A DNA stretch of 64,000 bases from DASRHT01 sp035293765 (lineage in GTDB: Bacteria > Chloroflexota > Ktedonobacteria > Ktedonobacterales > Ktedonobacteraceae): positions 1 through 64,000 of the forward strand of contig DATGMF010000008.1 of the NCBI GenBank assembly GCA_035293765.1, written 5' to 3'. The position numbers and the translations under genes were made by a program. Under the pieces are notes generated by a model that ran no database searches, had not been told where the DNA came from, and saw nothing but the letters and a program-made list of their open reading frames with translations. Of the stretch, positions 8,891 through 16,308 are shown piece after piece. Position 1 is the first letter of the stretch; each line of letters begins with the position of its first letter.

Positions 8891-8939
8891 ACCATGCCTC
8901 CTTGCTGATAGGCCGGGTCCGTAGTACAAGCCTTGCGGG

Positions 8940-9518
8940 TTAATCTTTATGCCGCAGTTGTGAGAAGTATTGTTTTGCCTCACGTATGATGCGATAAATG
9001 GTTTGTCTATCAATCTTCAAGTGGTCTGCTATTTGTCTAACCTCCTGACCCAGTAGCACGCGGCTCCAAACGTAAAAATCTCTTTTGCCGTTCCTGCGTC
9101 CCTCCAAAGCCTTGTGATAGCCGGTTATTACCTCGTGTATTTCTTCACGAATGATGACGGCATCTTCAGGCGTTCTTGTTTCAATTGCTACTTCAAGTTC
9201 CTCCTCGCTTGCGTCCTGAAGAACATTGAGTGAAATATTGGCTCTTTCCCTTCGCTCCTTACGAAAAAAGTCAATGGCTGTACTGGTAAAGATGATTCCA
9301 AGCCACACGACTAGAGGATACTTGTAAGAAAAGGTGCCTAAGCACTTGAGGACCTTTATAAGTGCCTCTTGTACGACATCCTCCTTGATGGGGTCTGGAT
9401 ACCCCTTTTTCATGTACTTTTTGATAAAAAACGCACGGCATTTTTGCCACTCGGGCGATTGGGGGTCTTGCTGCATTTCCGCGACGACGCTCCTGTCATC
9501 TTTGTCAGGCCAGTTCAT
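8940..9518 (-). CDS. ECF-like RNA polymerase sigma factor
   Basis: This 192-residue protein has a sigma-70 region 2 at about 40-90 (EDVVQEALIKVL, then WLGIIFTSTAIDFFRKERR) and region 4 at about 145-185 (LGQEVRQIADHLKIDRQTIYRIIREAK), with no region 1 or 3. It would direct RNA polymerase to a private set of promoters. The start is fixed by GGGAGGTGAT directly before the ATG at 9518. No classical anti-sigma gene follows; the next gene is the 30-residue membrane peptide. The upstream region has two TATAAGA repeats 11 bases apart that may take part in its control. Confidence 0.88.
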   Translation of the reverse strand: MNWPDKDDRSVVAEMQQDPQSPEWQKCRAFFIKKYMKKGYPDPIKEDVVQEALIKVLKCLGTFSYKYPLVVWLGIIFTSTAIDFFRKERRERANISLNVLQDASEEELEVAIETRTPEDAVIIREEIHEVITGYHKALEGRRNGKRDFYVWSRVLLGQEVRQIADHLKIDRQTIYRIIREAKQYFSQLRHKD

Positions 9519-9848
9519 ATCACCTCCCGAGAATCAAAGAAAGAGACGATGAATAATTCCTGTTTAGAAGGTGTTGTTTCTTTCCCCTCTACTGAATAAT
9601 AACGCAGTTAACTGTGAAATACTTTAATAAATTGCAGCATAGCACTGCATAAAGACTATATAAAAATACGGTATAAGAACAGTATAAGATTTTTGTAGCT
9701 TGATAGCGTATGGTCGCAAGGCCTGGATGAGTTTTTTCGCTCAGACTTGAACGGTTTAGGGGCGTGAGTGGTACTGGTTGCAGCGTACCCTCCTCTCCCT
9801 TATAATGGGGGCAGCGGCCATGACCTTTTATTGCAAAGGACGTTTGTC
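9519..9848. other. Divergent intergenic region (sigma factor / SRPBCC gene)
   Basis: These 330 bases separate two divergent genes and hold no convincing gene. GTATAAGA occurs twice (9671-9678 and 9682-9689) with an 11-base period, and a short palindrome TGCAG/CTGCA lies at 9633-9649. The region is AT-rich at 9600-9700, as expected for promoters in both directions. I could not assign exact boxes. Confidence 0.4.
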
Positions 9849-10562
9849 ATGAATATTGAGATTAAGGGGATGTATACGTTGCAGGCTCCCCCGGAAGATG
9901 TGTGGAGCTATCTGATGGATCAGCAGGTGCTTTCACGTACCATCCCAGGCGTTGAGCGGCTGGAACTGATTGAGAAAGATATCTATTCTCTGGTTATTCA
10001 TATCGAGTATGCTCCCCTGATCGGTACGTATCAAGGACGCGCTATTATCTCTGAGCAGCAATATCCTTATCATTATCAAATTACGCTTCAAGGGGAAGGC
10101 CGCCATAGCTCTGTCACGGGCGTAGGGCATGTGAGTTTGAGCGAGCGTGATAACAAAACAATCGTTGCTTATACAGGGACGGTGACGCTGGGCAAGCTCG
10201 GAGCTCGGCTCCCCGGTTCCGCTGCTAAGGGAGCGGCCAAGCTGCTGATTCAACAGTTTTTTACCGCATTGGCAGAGCAACTGCGCACTACCAGTCATGC
10301 AAAGGTTGTGCCGATGCAGGAAGCAGAATGGGCCTCGATCATCAAGCAGCCCGGGGGCAATATTGTGGTGATGCCACCCTCCGTCGCGGCTGAACCGCAG
10401 GAAAAGCCAACCTTTGTGCGCGCAATTGTGAACTGGCTGGCTCTTGGAGGTAATGATCCCGTGCAGCAGGCGCATTGGGAGCGGCGCGTGCGGCGCATTG
10501 GCGCAATTTCCGGCCTGTTGTTGCTGGTCTGGATTGGGACGCGCTTGCCCAGAAGACGGTAA
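9849..10562 (+). CDS. SRPBCC / CoxG-like protein with C-terminal membrane anchor
   Basis: About 237 residues. The N-terminal 150 match the START-like CoxG family (carbon monoxide dehydrogenase subunit G and relatives): LQAPPEDVWSYLMDQQVLSRTIPGV, then LIGTYQGRAII and the glycine/alanine-rich helix LPGSAAKGAAKLLIQQFF. The C-terminus has one hydrophobic segment (ISGLLLLVWIGTRL) followed by basic residues, so it is likely anchored to the inner membrane. In CO dehydrogenase operons CoxG helps attach the enzyme to the membrane, but no cox structural genes are here, so only a lipid- or ligand-binding role can be suggested. The frame is open from a GTG at 9768; the ATG at 9849 has AAAGGA nearby and starts at the domain edge. 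It converges on the RNase D-like gene with one base between stops. Confidence 0.8.
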   Translation: MNIEIKGMYTLQAPPEDVWSYLMDQQVLSRTIPGVERLELIEKDIYSLVIHIEYAPLIGTYQGRAIISEQQYPYHYQITLQGEGRHSSVTGVGHVSLSERDNKTIVAYTGTVTLGKLGARLPGSAAKGAAKLLIQQFFTALAEQLRTTSHAKVVPMQEAEWASIIKQPGGNIVVMPPSVAAEPQEKPTFVRAIVNWLALGGNDPVQQAHWERRVRRIGAISGLLLLVWIGTRLPRRR

Positions 10563-10563
10563 G

Positions 10564-11760
10564 TTATTTGTCCATCATCGCGCGAAGACGCGCCTTCCAG
10601 CCATTGTCGTCGTCAGTGCTCTGATGCTCGTTGCTGCCGATGGTCCAACTGCGCGAGCCATCGGCGTTTTTTGTGGGCGTAGTTCGCTGCTGCCGTGGCT
10701 CTTTGTCGTTCAAGTTGTGGAGAGCAATCAGGGCAGCTTTCCGCACATCCTGGACAGGATCTTGCAAGAGCGGGCGGATGGCCTCCTGAGCTGATTTGAT
10801 AGCGAGGCGTCCCAACGCGCGTACGCTGCCTGCGCGCTCATCGGAAGTGGGCGCTTGCAACATCGGGATGATATCCGGCGCAAGCTGTGTCAGGGATAGA
10901 TCGGTGATCAGGCGCAGCAGGCGATTGCGGCGGATCGGGTGCGTCAGGGTATGCAGCGCAACACGGCAATCCTGTATCATTTGCGCCTTGTTCGCGATAA
11001 TTCCGGTCTTGAGCGCCTCGGCTACGGCAATTTCCGGCGAGTAGAGCGACGAGCCGCGTAAGAATGGTTCGATCCAGGCGGCAACCGGCTCAAGCAGCCT
11101 GGTATTATCATGCAATTGCAGGATGTGATGGTAATACTGATCAAGCCATTGGTAAAGTGCCAGCGTTACCTCTGCGTCGCGGGCGGCATAGGCGATCATT
11201 GCGGGCGGCAAGGGACGACGCGTCCAGTCGGTGCGCTGCAAACTCTTGTCCAGGCGAATAGTAAAGGCTCGTTGCAGCATCGCGGCCAGCGATGATTCGT
11301 GCTGGCCGAAGATGGAGCGGCTGGTAGCTTCCAGGTCGTAATAATGAGGCACATTCAGCCCGCGCTCAGCCATCACGCGGATATCGGCGCCGGCTCCATG
11401 TAGCAGCACAATGGTCTCCGGGTGCTCAAGCACCTCGATCAGAGGCGAAAGATCGTTGAGCCGCAGCGTATCCACGACAAAACAATGCCGCTCTATCGCA
11501 AGTTGCAGGAGTGCGAGGCGCGGGATGGTCGAAACCGTCTCATTTTGCGTACGCGAGCGTACCTGGGTAAACTCCGCGTCAATCGCCACTATGTGAGCCT
11601 GTTTGAGAATGTTAACCGCGTGCTTTAGTCGTTCAGGGCGGTCCACCCATAGCCGTTCGCCTCGCCTGGGGAGTTGGCCCGCGGGGGGAGTGGGACCAAG
11701 ATAACCCGGTTGTGCATGTTCCAGGTTGCCTGATTCTATTTGTGGTGTGTTGTCGCTCAA
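10564..11760 (-). CDS. RNase D-like 3'-5' exonuclease with C-terminal HEAT-like repeats
   Basis: The DEDDy exonuclease core is complete: DAE at 61-63, the second Asp in HGAGADI at about 126, and YAARDAEV with Y191 and D195. It should remove nucleotides from RNA (or DNA) 3' ends with two metal ions. RNase D normally carries HRDC domains after the core. Here residues about 270-360 look instead like HEAT-type helical pairs (RLITDLSLTQLAPDIIPML, RAGSVRALGRLAIK, DVRKAALIALHNLND), which suggests a different substrate-docking surface. The N-terminal 30 residues are low-complexity. The gene stands alone on the minus strand. Confidence 0.85.
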   Translation of the reverse strand: MSDNTPQIESGNLEHAQPGYLGPTPPAGQLPRRGERLWVDRPERLKHAVNILKQAHIVAIDAEFTQVRSRTQNETVSTIPRLALLQLAIERHCFVVDTLRLNDLSPLIEVLEHPETIVLLHGAGADIRVMAERGLNVPHYYDLEATSRSIFGQHESSLAAMLQRAFTIRLDKSLQRTDWTRRPLPPAMIAYAARDAEVTLALYQWLDQYYHHILQLHDNTRLLEPVAAWIEPFLRGSSLYSPEIAVAEALKTGIIANKAQMIQDCRVALHTLTHPIRRNRLLRLITDLSLTQLAPDIIPMLQAPTSDERAGSVRALGRLAIKSAQEAIRPLLQDPVQDVRKAALIALHNLNDKEPRQQRTTPTKNADGSRSWTIGSNEHQSTDDDNGWKARLRAMMDK

Positions 11761-11860
11761 TGAATTGCCGATCTATTTTGGACAACCAGAATCCTCATCA
11801 GTCTGTGCTTTACACTATAACAGATTTTTGTGTAAACGTATAGTAGCTAACATGGAAAAG

Positions 11861-11898
11861 TTCTGCGTCCTCGCGTTGAAGAAAACAAGGACGCAGAA
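11861..11898 (-). terminator. Probable intrinsic terminator of the nitrilase-fold gene
   Basis: TTCTGCGTCCT (11861-11871) and AGGACGCAGAA (11888-11898) form a perfect 11-bp stem with a 16-base loop, starting nine bases after the stop of the nitrilase-fold gene. On the minus strand it is followed by CTTTTCC, a weak T run. It is a GC-rich stem in the right place, so termination is plausible. Confidence 0.55.
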
Positions 11899-11906
11899 GC
11901 GTTCTG

Positions 11907-12974
11907 CTAGCGTTCAGGCTTGGCCCAGATGCCGCGTTCGTGCATCAGGTCGATCTGCTTTTGAATGACCTTTTCGCGGTACTCGGCGTGTTTCATCGGT
12001 TCGCGGTCGAGATAGAGGTTTTTGGGGTAGATAGGCTGCTCGTAAAGCATCTGATACAGCTCGGTGCGCAGATCCTTCATCCAGTTATCCCACTGGGCGC
12101 GGGCGCGGTGGTCACGCAGGGCCTCAATGTCGATCACGCCTCCAACGTATGTTGAGCCTGCCCCGTAGTCCTGCTTGCCCACAATCTGACCTTTGTAATT
12201 GATAATATAGGAACGGCCCCCGAAGGTATCGATGGGGGTGTCTTCCTCGGGGAAGAGATAGTACGTCCCCATATTAGGCGCGATAATGTACATATTGTTG
12301 TCGAGTGCGCGGGCGCGGCTCTGGATCTCGAAAATATCGTTGCCGGTGGCCGGATGTGGATAAGAGGCGCGGTAGACCACCTCGGCCCCGTTCATTGCCA
12401 GCGCGCGAGCATTTTCTGGATACGAACCCTCGTTCGCCATCATAATGCCCAGTCGCCCAATCTCCGTATCGACCACGGGCCAGAAGGCGTTAAGGTTACG
12501 CCCGTACCTTTCTACCCACCAGTCATAAATATCGTGGGGGCAGACGGAATGTTCGACGGGGAAAAGCGGCGAGACCTTATAGTGTTGTAGGATCACCTCG
12601 CCCTGCGGATCGAGGATAAAGCCCACGTTGAAGAAACGATCTTTAATTTCCGGGTGGCGGGCTTTGGCCTGGGCCATAATAAAGGCGTTGTAAGTGCGGG
12701 CGAGCTTGCCCAGCGCCTCGGTCTCCTCGCCAGGAATATCGATAGCGCATTCCCGTGCAAACTGAACGTGATCGAGGTCGAGCACCTCATCGTTAAAAGC
12801 CTGAAGCGCGCCCTCGGGAAAGGCGATGAGGCGGACGGGAAGATCAAGGCTCGATAGCCAGGAAGCTGCCTTGACGAGGTGTTCCAGGTGTTCGATGTTG
12901 CGTTTGATATCGGCGCGTGTGCGAATGCCTCGCACGGTGGGAATGAGTCCGACGGCTGTGTAGGGCTTAATCAT
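11907..12974 (-). CDS. Nitrilase/carbon-nitrogen hydrolase-fold protein lacking the catalytic cysteine
   Basis: This 355-residue protein follows the amidase/nitrilase fold. The first catalytic Glu is present in FPEGALQAF (E54) and the Lys in HYKVSPLF (K133). The block that normally reads like GVMICYDGRFPE reads LGIMMANEGSYPENARAL here, putting alanine (A180) where the nucleophilic Cys should be; the codon is GCG. The rest of the fold, including NGAEVVYRAS and the ALDNNMYIIAPN block, is well kept, so this is not simple decay. It may bind a ligand, act by a different chemistry, or serve as an oligomer partner. The ATG at 12974 has AAAGGAG upstream; an ATG at 13007 is also in frame. A hairpin terminator follows. 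Confidence 0.8.
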   Translation of the reverse strand: MIKPYTAVGLIPTVRGIRTRADIKRNIEHLEHLVKAASWLSSLDLPVRLIAFPEGALQAFNDEVLDLDHVQFARECAIDIPGEETEALGKLARTYNAFIMAQAKARHPEIKDRFFNVGFILDPQGEVILQHYKVSPLFPVEHSVCPHDIYDWWVERYGRNLNAFWPVVDTEIGRLGIMMANEGSYPENARALAMNGAEVVYRASYPHPATGNDIFEIQSRARALDNNMYIIAPNMGTYYLFPEEDTPIDTFGGRSYIINYKGQIVGKQDYGAGSTYVGGVIDIEALRDHRARAQWDNWMKDLRTELYQMLYEQPIYPKNLYLDREPMKHAEYREKVIQKQIDLMHERGIWAKPER

Positions 12975-13060
12975 ACATTCGCTCCTTTGTGGTGTCAGGA
13001 ATCTCAAAACCGATAAAAGCAGGATAGTACAGGTATCGCTCCATAGTCAAGCCCGGCATC

Positions 13061-13089
13061 TTGTGGCTGAGCCGGTGCTATGCTACACT
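13061..13089 (+). promoter_or_regulatory. Putative promoter of the carbonic anhydrase gene
   Basis: TTGTGG (13061-13066) and TACACT (13084-13089) are 17 bases apart, 33 bases before the ATG at 13123. This fits a sigma-70 promoter with a normal leader. It is a sequence match only. Confidence 0.4.
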
Positions 13090-13122
13090 GGAGGGGCAAG
13101 AAAAATCAAGGGAGAGACCTTT

Positions 13123-13689
13123 ATGCTTGACGAGATTTTAGCGAACAATGAGCGTTTTCTCCAGGAGCGGACCCTCTCAACGGTTGGGCATGCTCCGCGG
13201 AAACATACAGCGGTAGTGACCTGCATGGATTGTCGCCTGGTGCAGATGTTTGAAGACGCGCTTGGCCTGGAGCGCGGCGATGTGCTGGAATTGAGAACGG
13301 CTGGCGCGACCATCGCTGAACCTGAGCGCGAGCACGCAGCCAACGATCTTATTCGCTCGCTGGCTGGCGGGATCTATTTGTTAGGGGTGCGCGAAGTCCT
13401 GGTCATCGGACATACCGAGTGTGGCCTGAGCCGCATCAATCCAACGGCGCTGACCGCCTCAATGCAGGCGCTGGGCGTCGATCCGCAGCAACTGATAGAG
13501 CGAGAGAACCTGCACGACGCCAACGGGCTGGCGCGCTGGTTTGGTGCATTTAGCGACGTGCATATCAATGTCAAAGAGGTTGTTGATGTCATCCGCAACA
13601 GCCCCTTCCTGCCGAAAATACCCGTTCACGGCTGCGTTATCGATATCAATACCGGTAAGCTGACGCTGGTGGAGCGCGATAACAGGTAA
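13123..13689 (+). CDS. Beta-class carbonic anhydrase
   Basis: This 188-residue zinc enzyme interconverts CO2 and bicarbonate in the cytoplasm. The zinc ligands and catalytic dyad are all present: C34, D36 and R38 in CMDCR, and H97 and C100 in GHTECG. The short length and the central insertion (about 105-140, replacing the usual helix pair) resemble the small type of beta enzyme common in Firmicutes and Chloroflexota. The ATG at 13123 is preceded by AAGGGAGAG; upstream in-frame starts have no binding site. It is divergent from the nitrilase-fold gene and convergent with the NB-ARC regulator. Confidence 0.93.
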   Translation: MLDEILANNERFLQERTLSTVGHAPRKHTAVVTCMDCRLVQMFEDALGLERGDVLELRTAGATIAEPEREHAANDLIRSLAGGIYLLGVREVLVIGHTECGLSRINPTALTASMQALGVDPQQLIERENLHDANGLARWFGAFSDVHINVKEVVDVIRNSPFLPKIPVHGCVIDINTGKLTLVERDNR

Positions 13690-13709
13690 GCTATACTCTG
13701 AGGAATAAC

Positions 13710-16082
13710 TCATTTCATGGCCCGGAGCAGCGCGGCATACGCTGCTTCTGTTGCCAGCGTCCCAGGATGTTGCGCTCCCAGTGCTTGCTCGCGTATGGTC
13801 AGCGCGCGCTGATAGAGGGATGCAGCTTCCTGGAAGTTGCCCTGCTTTTCCCGTAACGCCGCAAAGTCATGGAGCGTTGTCGCCGTCTCGGTGATCTCAG
13901 ATCCGCGCCCCTGTTCGCGAATAGACAGCGCCCGCTGAAAAAACTCTTCAGCCTGTTTGTATCGTCCCTGAGCGACAGCGATGAGGGCGAGGTCGTGGAG
14001 CGAGTATGCCAGATAAGGATGCTCTGATCCTAGCGTTTCCTCCCAGATCCGCAGGGCCTGCCGGTGCAGTGGTTCAGCTTGCTCATATTTTCCCTGTTTG
14101 CGGTACATTTCAGCTAATCCGTTCAGCGAATGAGCTATATGCGCCTGATCGGGCTCTTTCGCCTGTTCGTGAATAGACAACGCTCGCAGATAGAGCGGCT
14201 CGGCCTGCTCATAGCTTCCTTGCTCGCAGTAGAACAGCGCCAGGTTGTTGAGCACGGGGATCACGCCGGGATGCTCCGGCCCCTGAGCCCGTTCGAGAAT
14301 GCGTAATGCACGCAGGTAGAGCGGCTCAGCCTGTTCATATTTTCCTTGCCTTCGATAGAGCAACGCCAGATTATTGAGCGGACCGGCTACATCGCGGTGC
14401 TCCGGCCCCAGCGCCTGTTCACGAATGCGCAGCGCTTGCAGATAGAGCGGCTCAGCCTGCGCTAAATCCCCTTGTTGAACGAAGAGCAAAGCCAGATTGT
14501 TAAGGGTGGACGCCTGCTTGAGTGGTTCCGGCTTCTGGATTTGTTCGAGAATGCGCAACGCGTGCAGGTAGAGCGGCTTCGCTTGCTCATAGAGCGCATG
14601 GACCTGTAAATAGCTTGCCGTGTTATAGAGCAGAGAGGCCGCTTCCACAAACATAAATTCATAATCGTAGATCAGGGCACAACACGACTGCGCCTGGGGA
14701 AGGTAGCGCTGGCAGAGAGGCCAGGTATCCGTCGCGACCGCCGGGTTATTTGGGAACACGCTCGCTGTCGCCTGTACCACCTGTTGCGCCCATATGCGCT
14801 GAGCTTCTTTTGACATGGCATCCGTGAGCACGGCCTGCACCAGGCGATGGATACGCAACATGTTCGTTTCCTGATGATATTGGACGAGAGAGAACTGGCG
14901 CAACTCCCTGATGGCCTCGTTCAACTTGAGGGGATCTTGCGCCACAGGCTGCAAAACCGGACCAAAGGAGGCGCTTGCCTGACTGATCAGGTCGTAGGGA
15001 ATCGTATCAGGTTGCAGAAAGGCGCACAGGCGCAGGAGATCTGCGGCGGCAGGATTTGCTTGCTCAATCCTTTGGAAAGAAAGCGACCATGTTGTGGCGA
15101 CCGATTCAGGATATTCTGCTGATAATTGTCCCCGTCGCCCGAGCAGCTCCTGACGCCGTACCCGATACAACTCCAGATACGTTGCAAGGCTGCATCCAAC
15201 CTCGTCGATGTAAGCGCCTGCCTGGTCGAGCGCGAGTGGCAAGAACGCCATCTCAATGACGATAGCTTCAGCAGCAGCGAGGCGTTCTTCGGAGACCTGA
15301 TCGAGGGAGGCATCGGGTGCCAGCAGCTTGCTCCGGCGCAGCAGGAAAAGTATGCCTTCAGCCAGTCCCATATCCTCAACTTCAATGCGCTGGGCTAAAG
15401 ATCCGAACGCCTGAGCGCGACTGGTGAGCAGGAGGTGACCGGCATGGGTTGCCGGAATATAGTCGCGCACCATTGCTACGTCGTCGGCATTGTCCAGAAT
15501 CAACAACCAGTCCTGATGCGTGGAAAACCACTGTTTGATGGCCTGGATAATGCGATTCTGGTCGCGCTCATCTTTTTCGGGCAGATGCAAAAGCTGGGCG
15601 ACTGTGATAAAGCCGGCGAACAAACTCTCGCGCGTGTTCGCGTGCATCCAGAACACGTAGTGATAGTCGTCGCGGTACTGGTAGGCATATTCCAGCGCGA
15701 TCTGGGTTTTGCCGATTCCTCCTAAACCGCTGACGGCAAGTGATTGAGTCAGGGCCAGGGTATGTCTATGGTGAAGCCTCTCATGCAGGCGTTGGAGGAC
15801 TTCTTCCCGACCGGTAAAAAATGGATTGCGTGGGTAGGGTACATGCCAGAGCGGCGGCTGTGCGGAATCGGCCTGTTCCTGAACTGATAGTTCCTCAAAA
15901 AGCTCCTCTGGTTGCATCTGGAAGAGACGGCACAGGGCGAGCCGGTGGTAGGCGCGGGGAAAGGTCTGATCGCGCTCCCAGCGGCTAATGGTTGGGGGAA
16001 TGGTTCCCAGGGCTTCCGCCAGCGCCTCCTGAGATAGATGGCGGCGGAGTCTTTCTTTTCGTAAACGCGCTCCAAAAGACAT
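13710..16082 (-). CDS. HTH / NB-ARC / TPR regulator (STAND NTPase)
   Basis: 790 residues in three parts. Residues 1-65 are an XRE-type HTH (SQEALAEALGTIPPTISRWE). Residues about 85-400 form an NB-ARC NTPase with PFFTGREEVL, P-loop SGLGGIGKTQ (118-127), Walker B WLLILDNADD (192-201) and HLLLTSRA, followed by the LPLALDQAGAYI helix. Residues about 480-790 hold about seven 42-residue TPR_12-type repeats with cores such as ALRIREQALGPEHRDVA. Such proteins are taken to be ligand-gated switches in which the repeats sense and the NTPase oligomerises. The target is unknown. It is close in design to the protein at 51577-54315. The adjacent, divergent gene is the large RHS protein; 226 bases separate them. 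Confidence 0.9.
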   Translation of the reverse strand: MSFGARLRKERLRRHLSQEALAEALGTIPPTISRWERDQTFPRAYHRLALCRLFQMQPEELFEELSVQEQADSAQPPLWHVPYPRNPFFTGREEVLQRLHERLHHRHTLALTQSLAVSGLGGIGKTQIALEYAYQYRDDYHYVFWMHANTRESLFAGFITVAQLLHLPEKDERDQNRIIQAIKQWFSTHQDWLLILDNADDVAMVRDYIPATHAGHLLLTSRAQAFGSLAQRIEVEDMGLAEGILFLLRRSKLLAPDASLDQVSEERLAAAEAIVIEMAFLPLALDQAGAYIDEVGCSLATYLELYRVRRQELLGRRGQLSAEYPESVATTWSLSFQRIEQANPAAADLLRLCAFLQPDTIPYDLISQASASFGPVLQPVAQDPLKLNEAIRELRQFSLVQYHQETNMLRIHRLVQAVLTDAMSKEAQRIWAQQVVQATASVFPNNPAVATDTWPLCQRYLPQAQSCCALIYDYEFMFVEAASLLYNTASYLQVHALYEQAKPLYLHALRILEQIQKPEPLKQASTLNNLALLFVQQGDLAQAEPLYLQALRIREQALGPEHRDVAGPLNNLALLYRRQGKYEQAEPLYLRALRILERAQGPEHPGVIPVLNNLALFYCEQGSYEQAEPLYLRALSIHEQAKEPDQAHIAHSLNGLAEMYRKQGKYEQAEPLHRQALRIWEETLGSEHPYLAYSLHDLALIAVAQGRYKQAEEFFQRALSIREQGRGSEITETATTLHDFAALREKQGNFQEAASLYQRALTIREQALGAQHPGTLATEAAYAALLRAMK

Positions 16083-16308
16083 GGCTCCTCCATTTTCTCT
16101 GCTTCCCTTAACAGCCAGTCAGCAATTATAGCGGTGATTATTATAAAGCAATTCGACAGGTAGAACAAGCCGTTCTGGCAAACTGCTAAGAAAATGCTTC
16201 GCAAATGTGCTGGTTATCCCCCCTCCAGTTTTTTATACTCATGCCGATACGGCTCTTCTCTTTACATAAGTCGTTGCCTGTCTTTATATACGTAAGGAGT
16301 AACCCACT

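Noticed and set aside
9768..9848. N-terminal extension of the SRPBCC protein from a GTG at 9768
   Set aside because: The extra 27 residues are outside the domain and the ATG at 9849 has a better position and binding site.
9849..10562. Part of a CO dehydrogenase (cox) operon
   Set aside because: Only the CoxG-like domain is present; no coxS, coxM, coxL or accessory genes lie nearby.
16261..16290. TTTACA-17-TTATAT as promoter of the RHS gene
   Set aside because: The predicted start of transcription would fall inside the TAAGGAG ribosome binding site at 16293-16299, so it is unlikely to be the main promoter.
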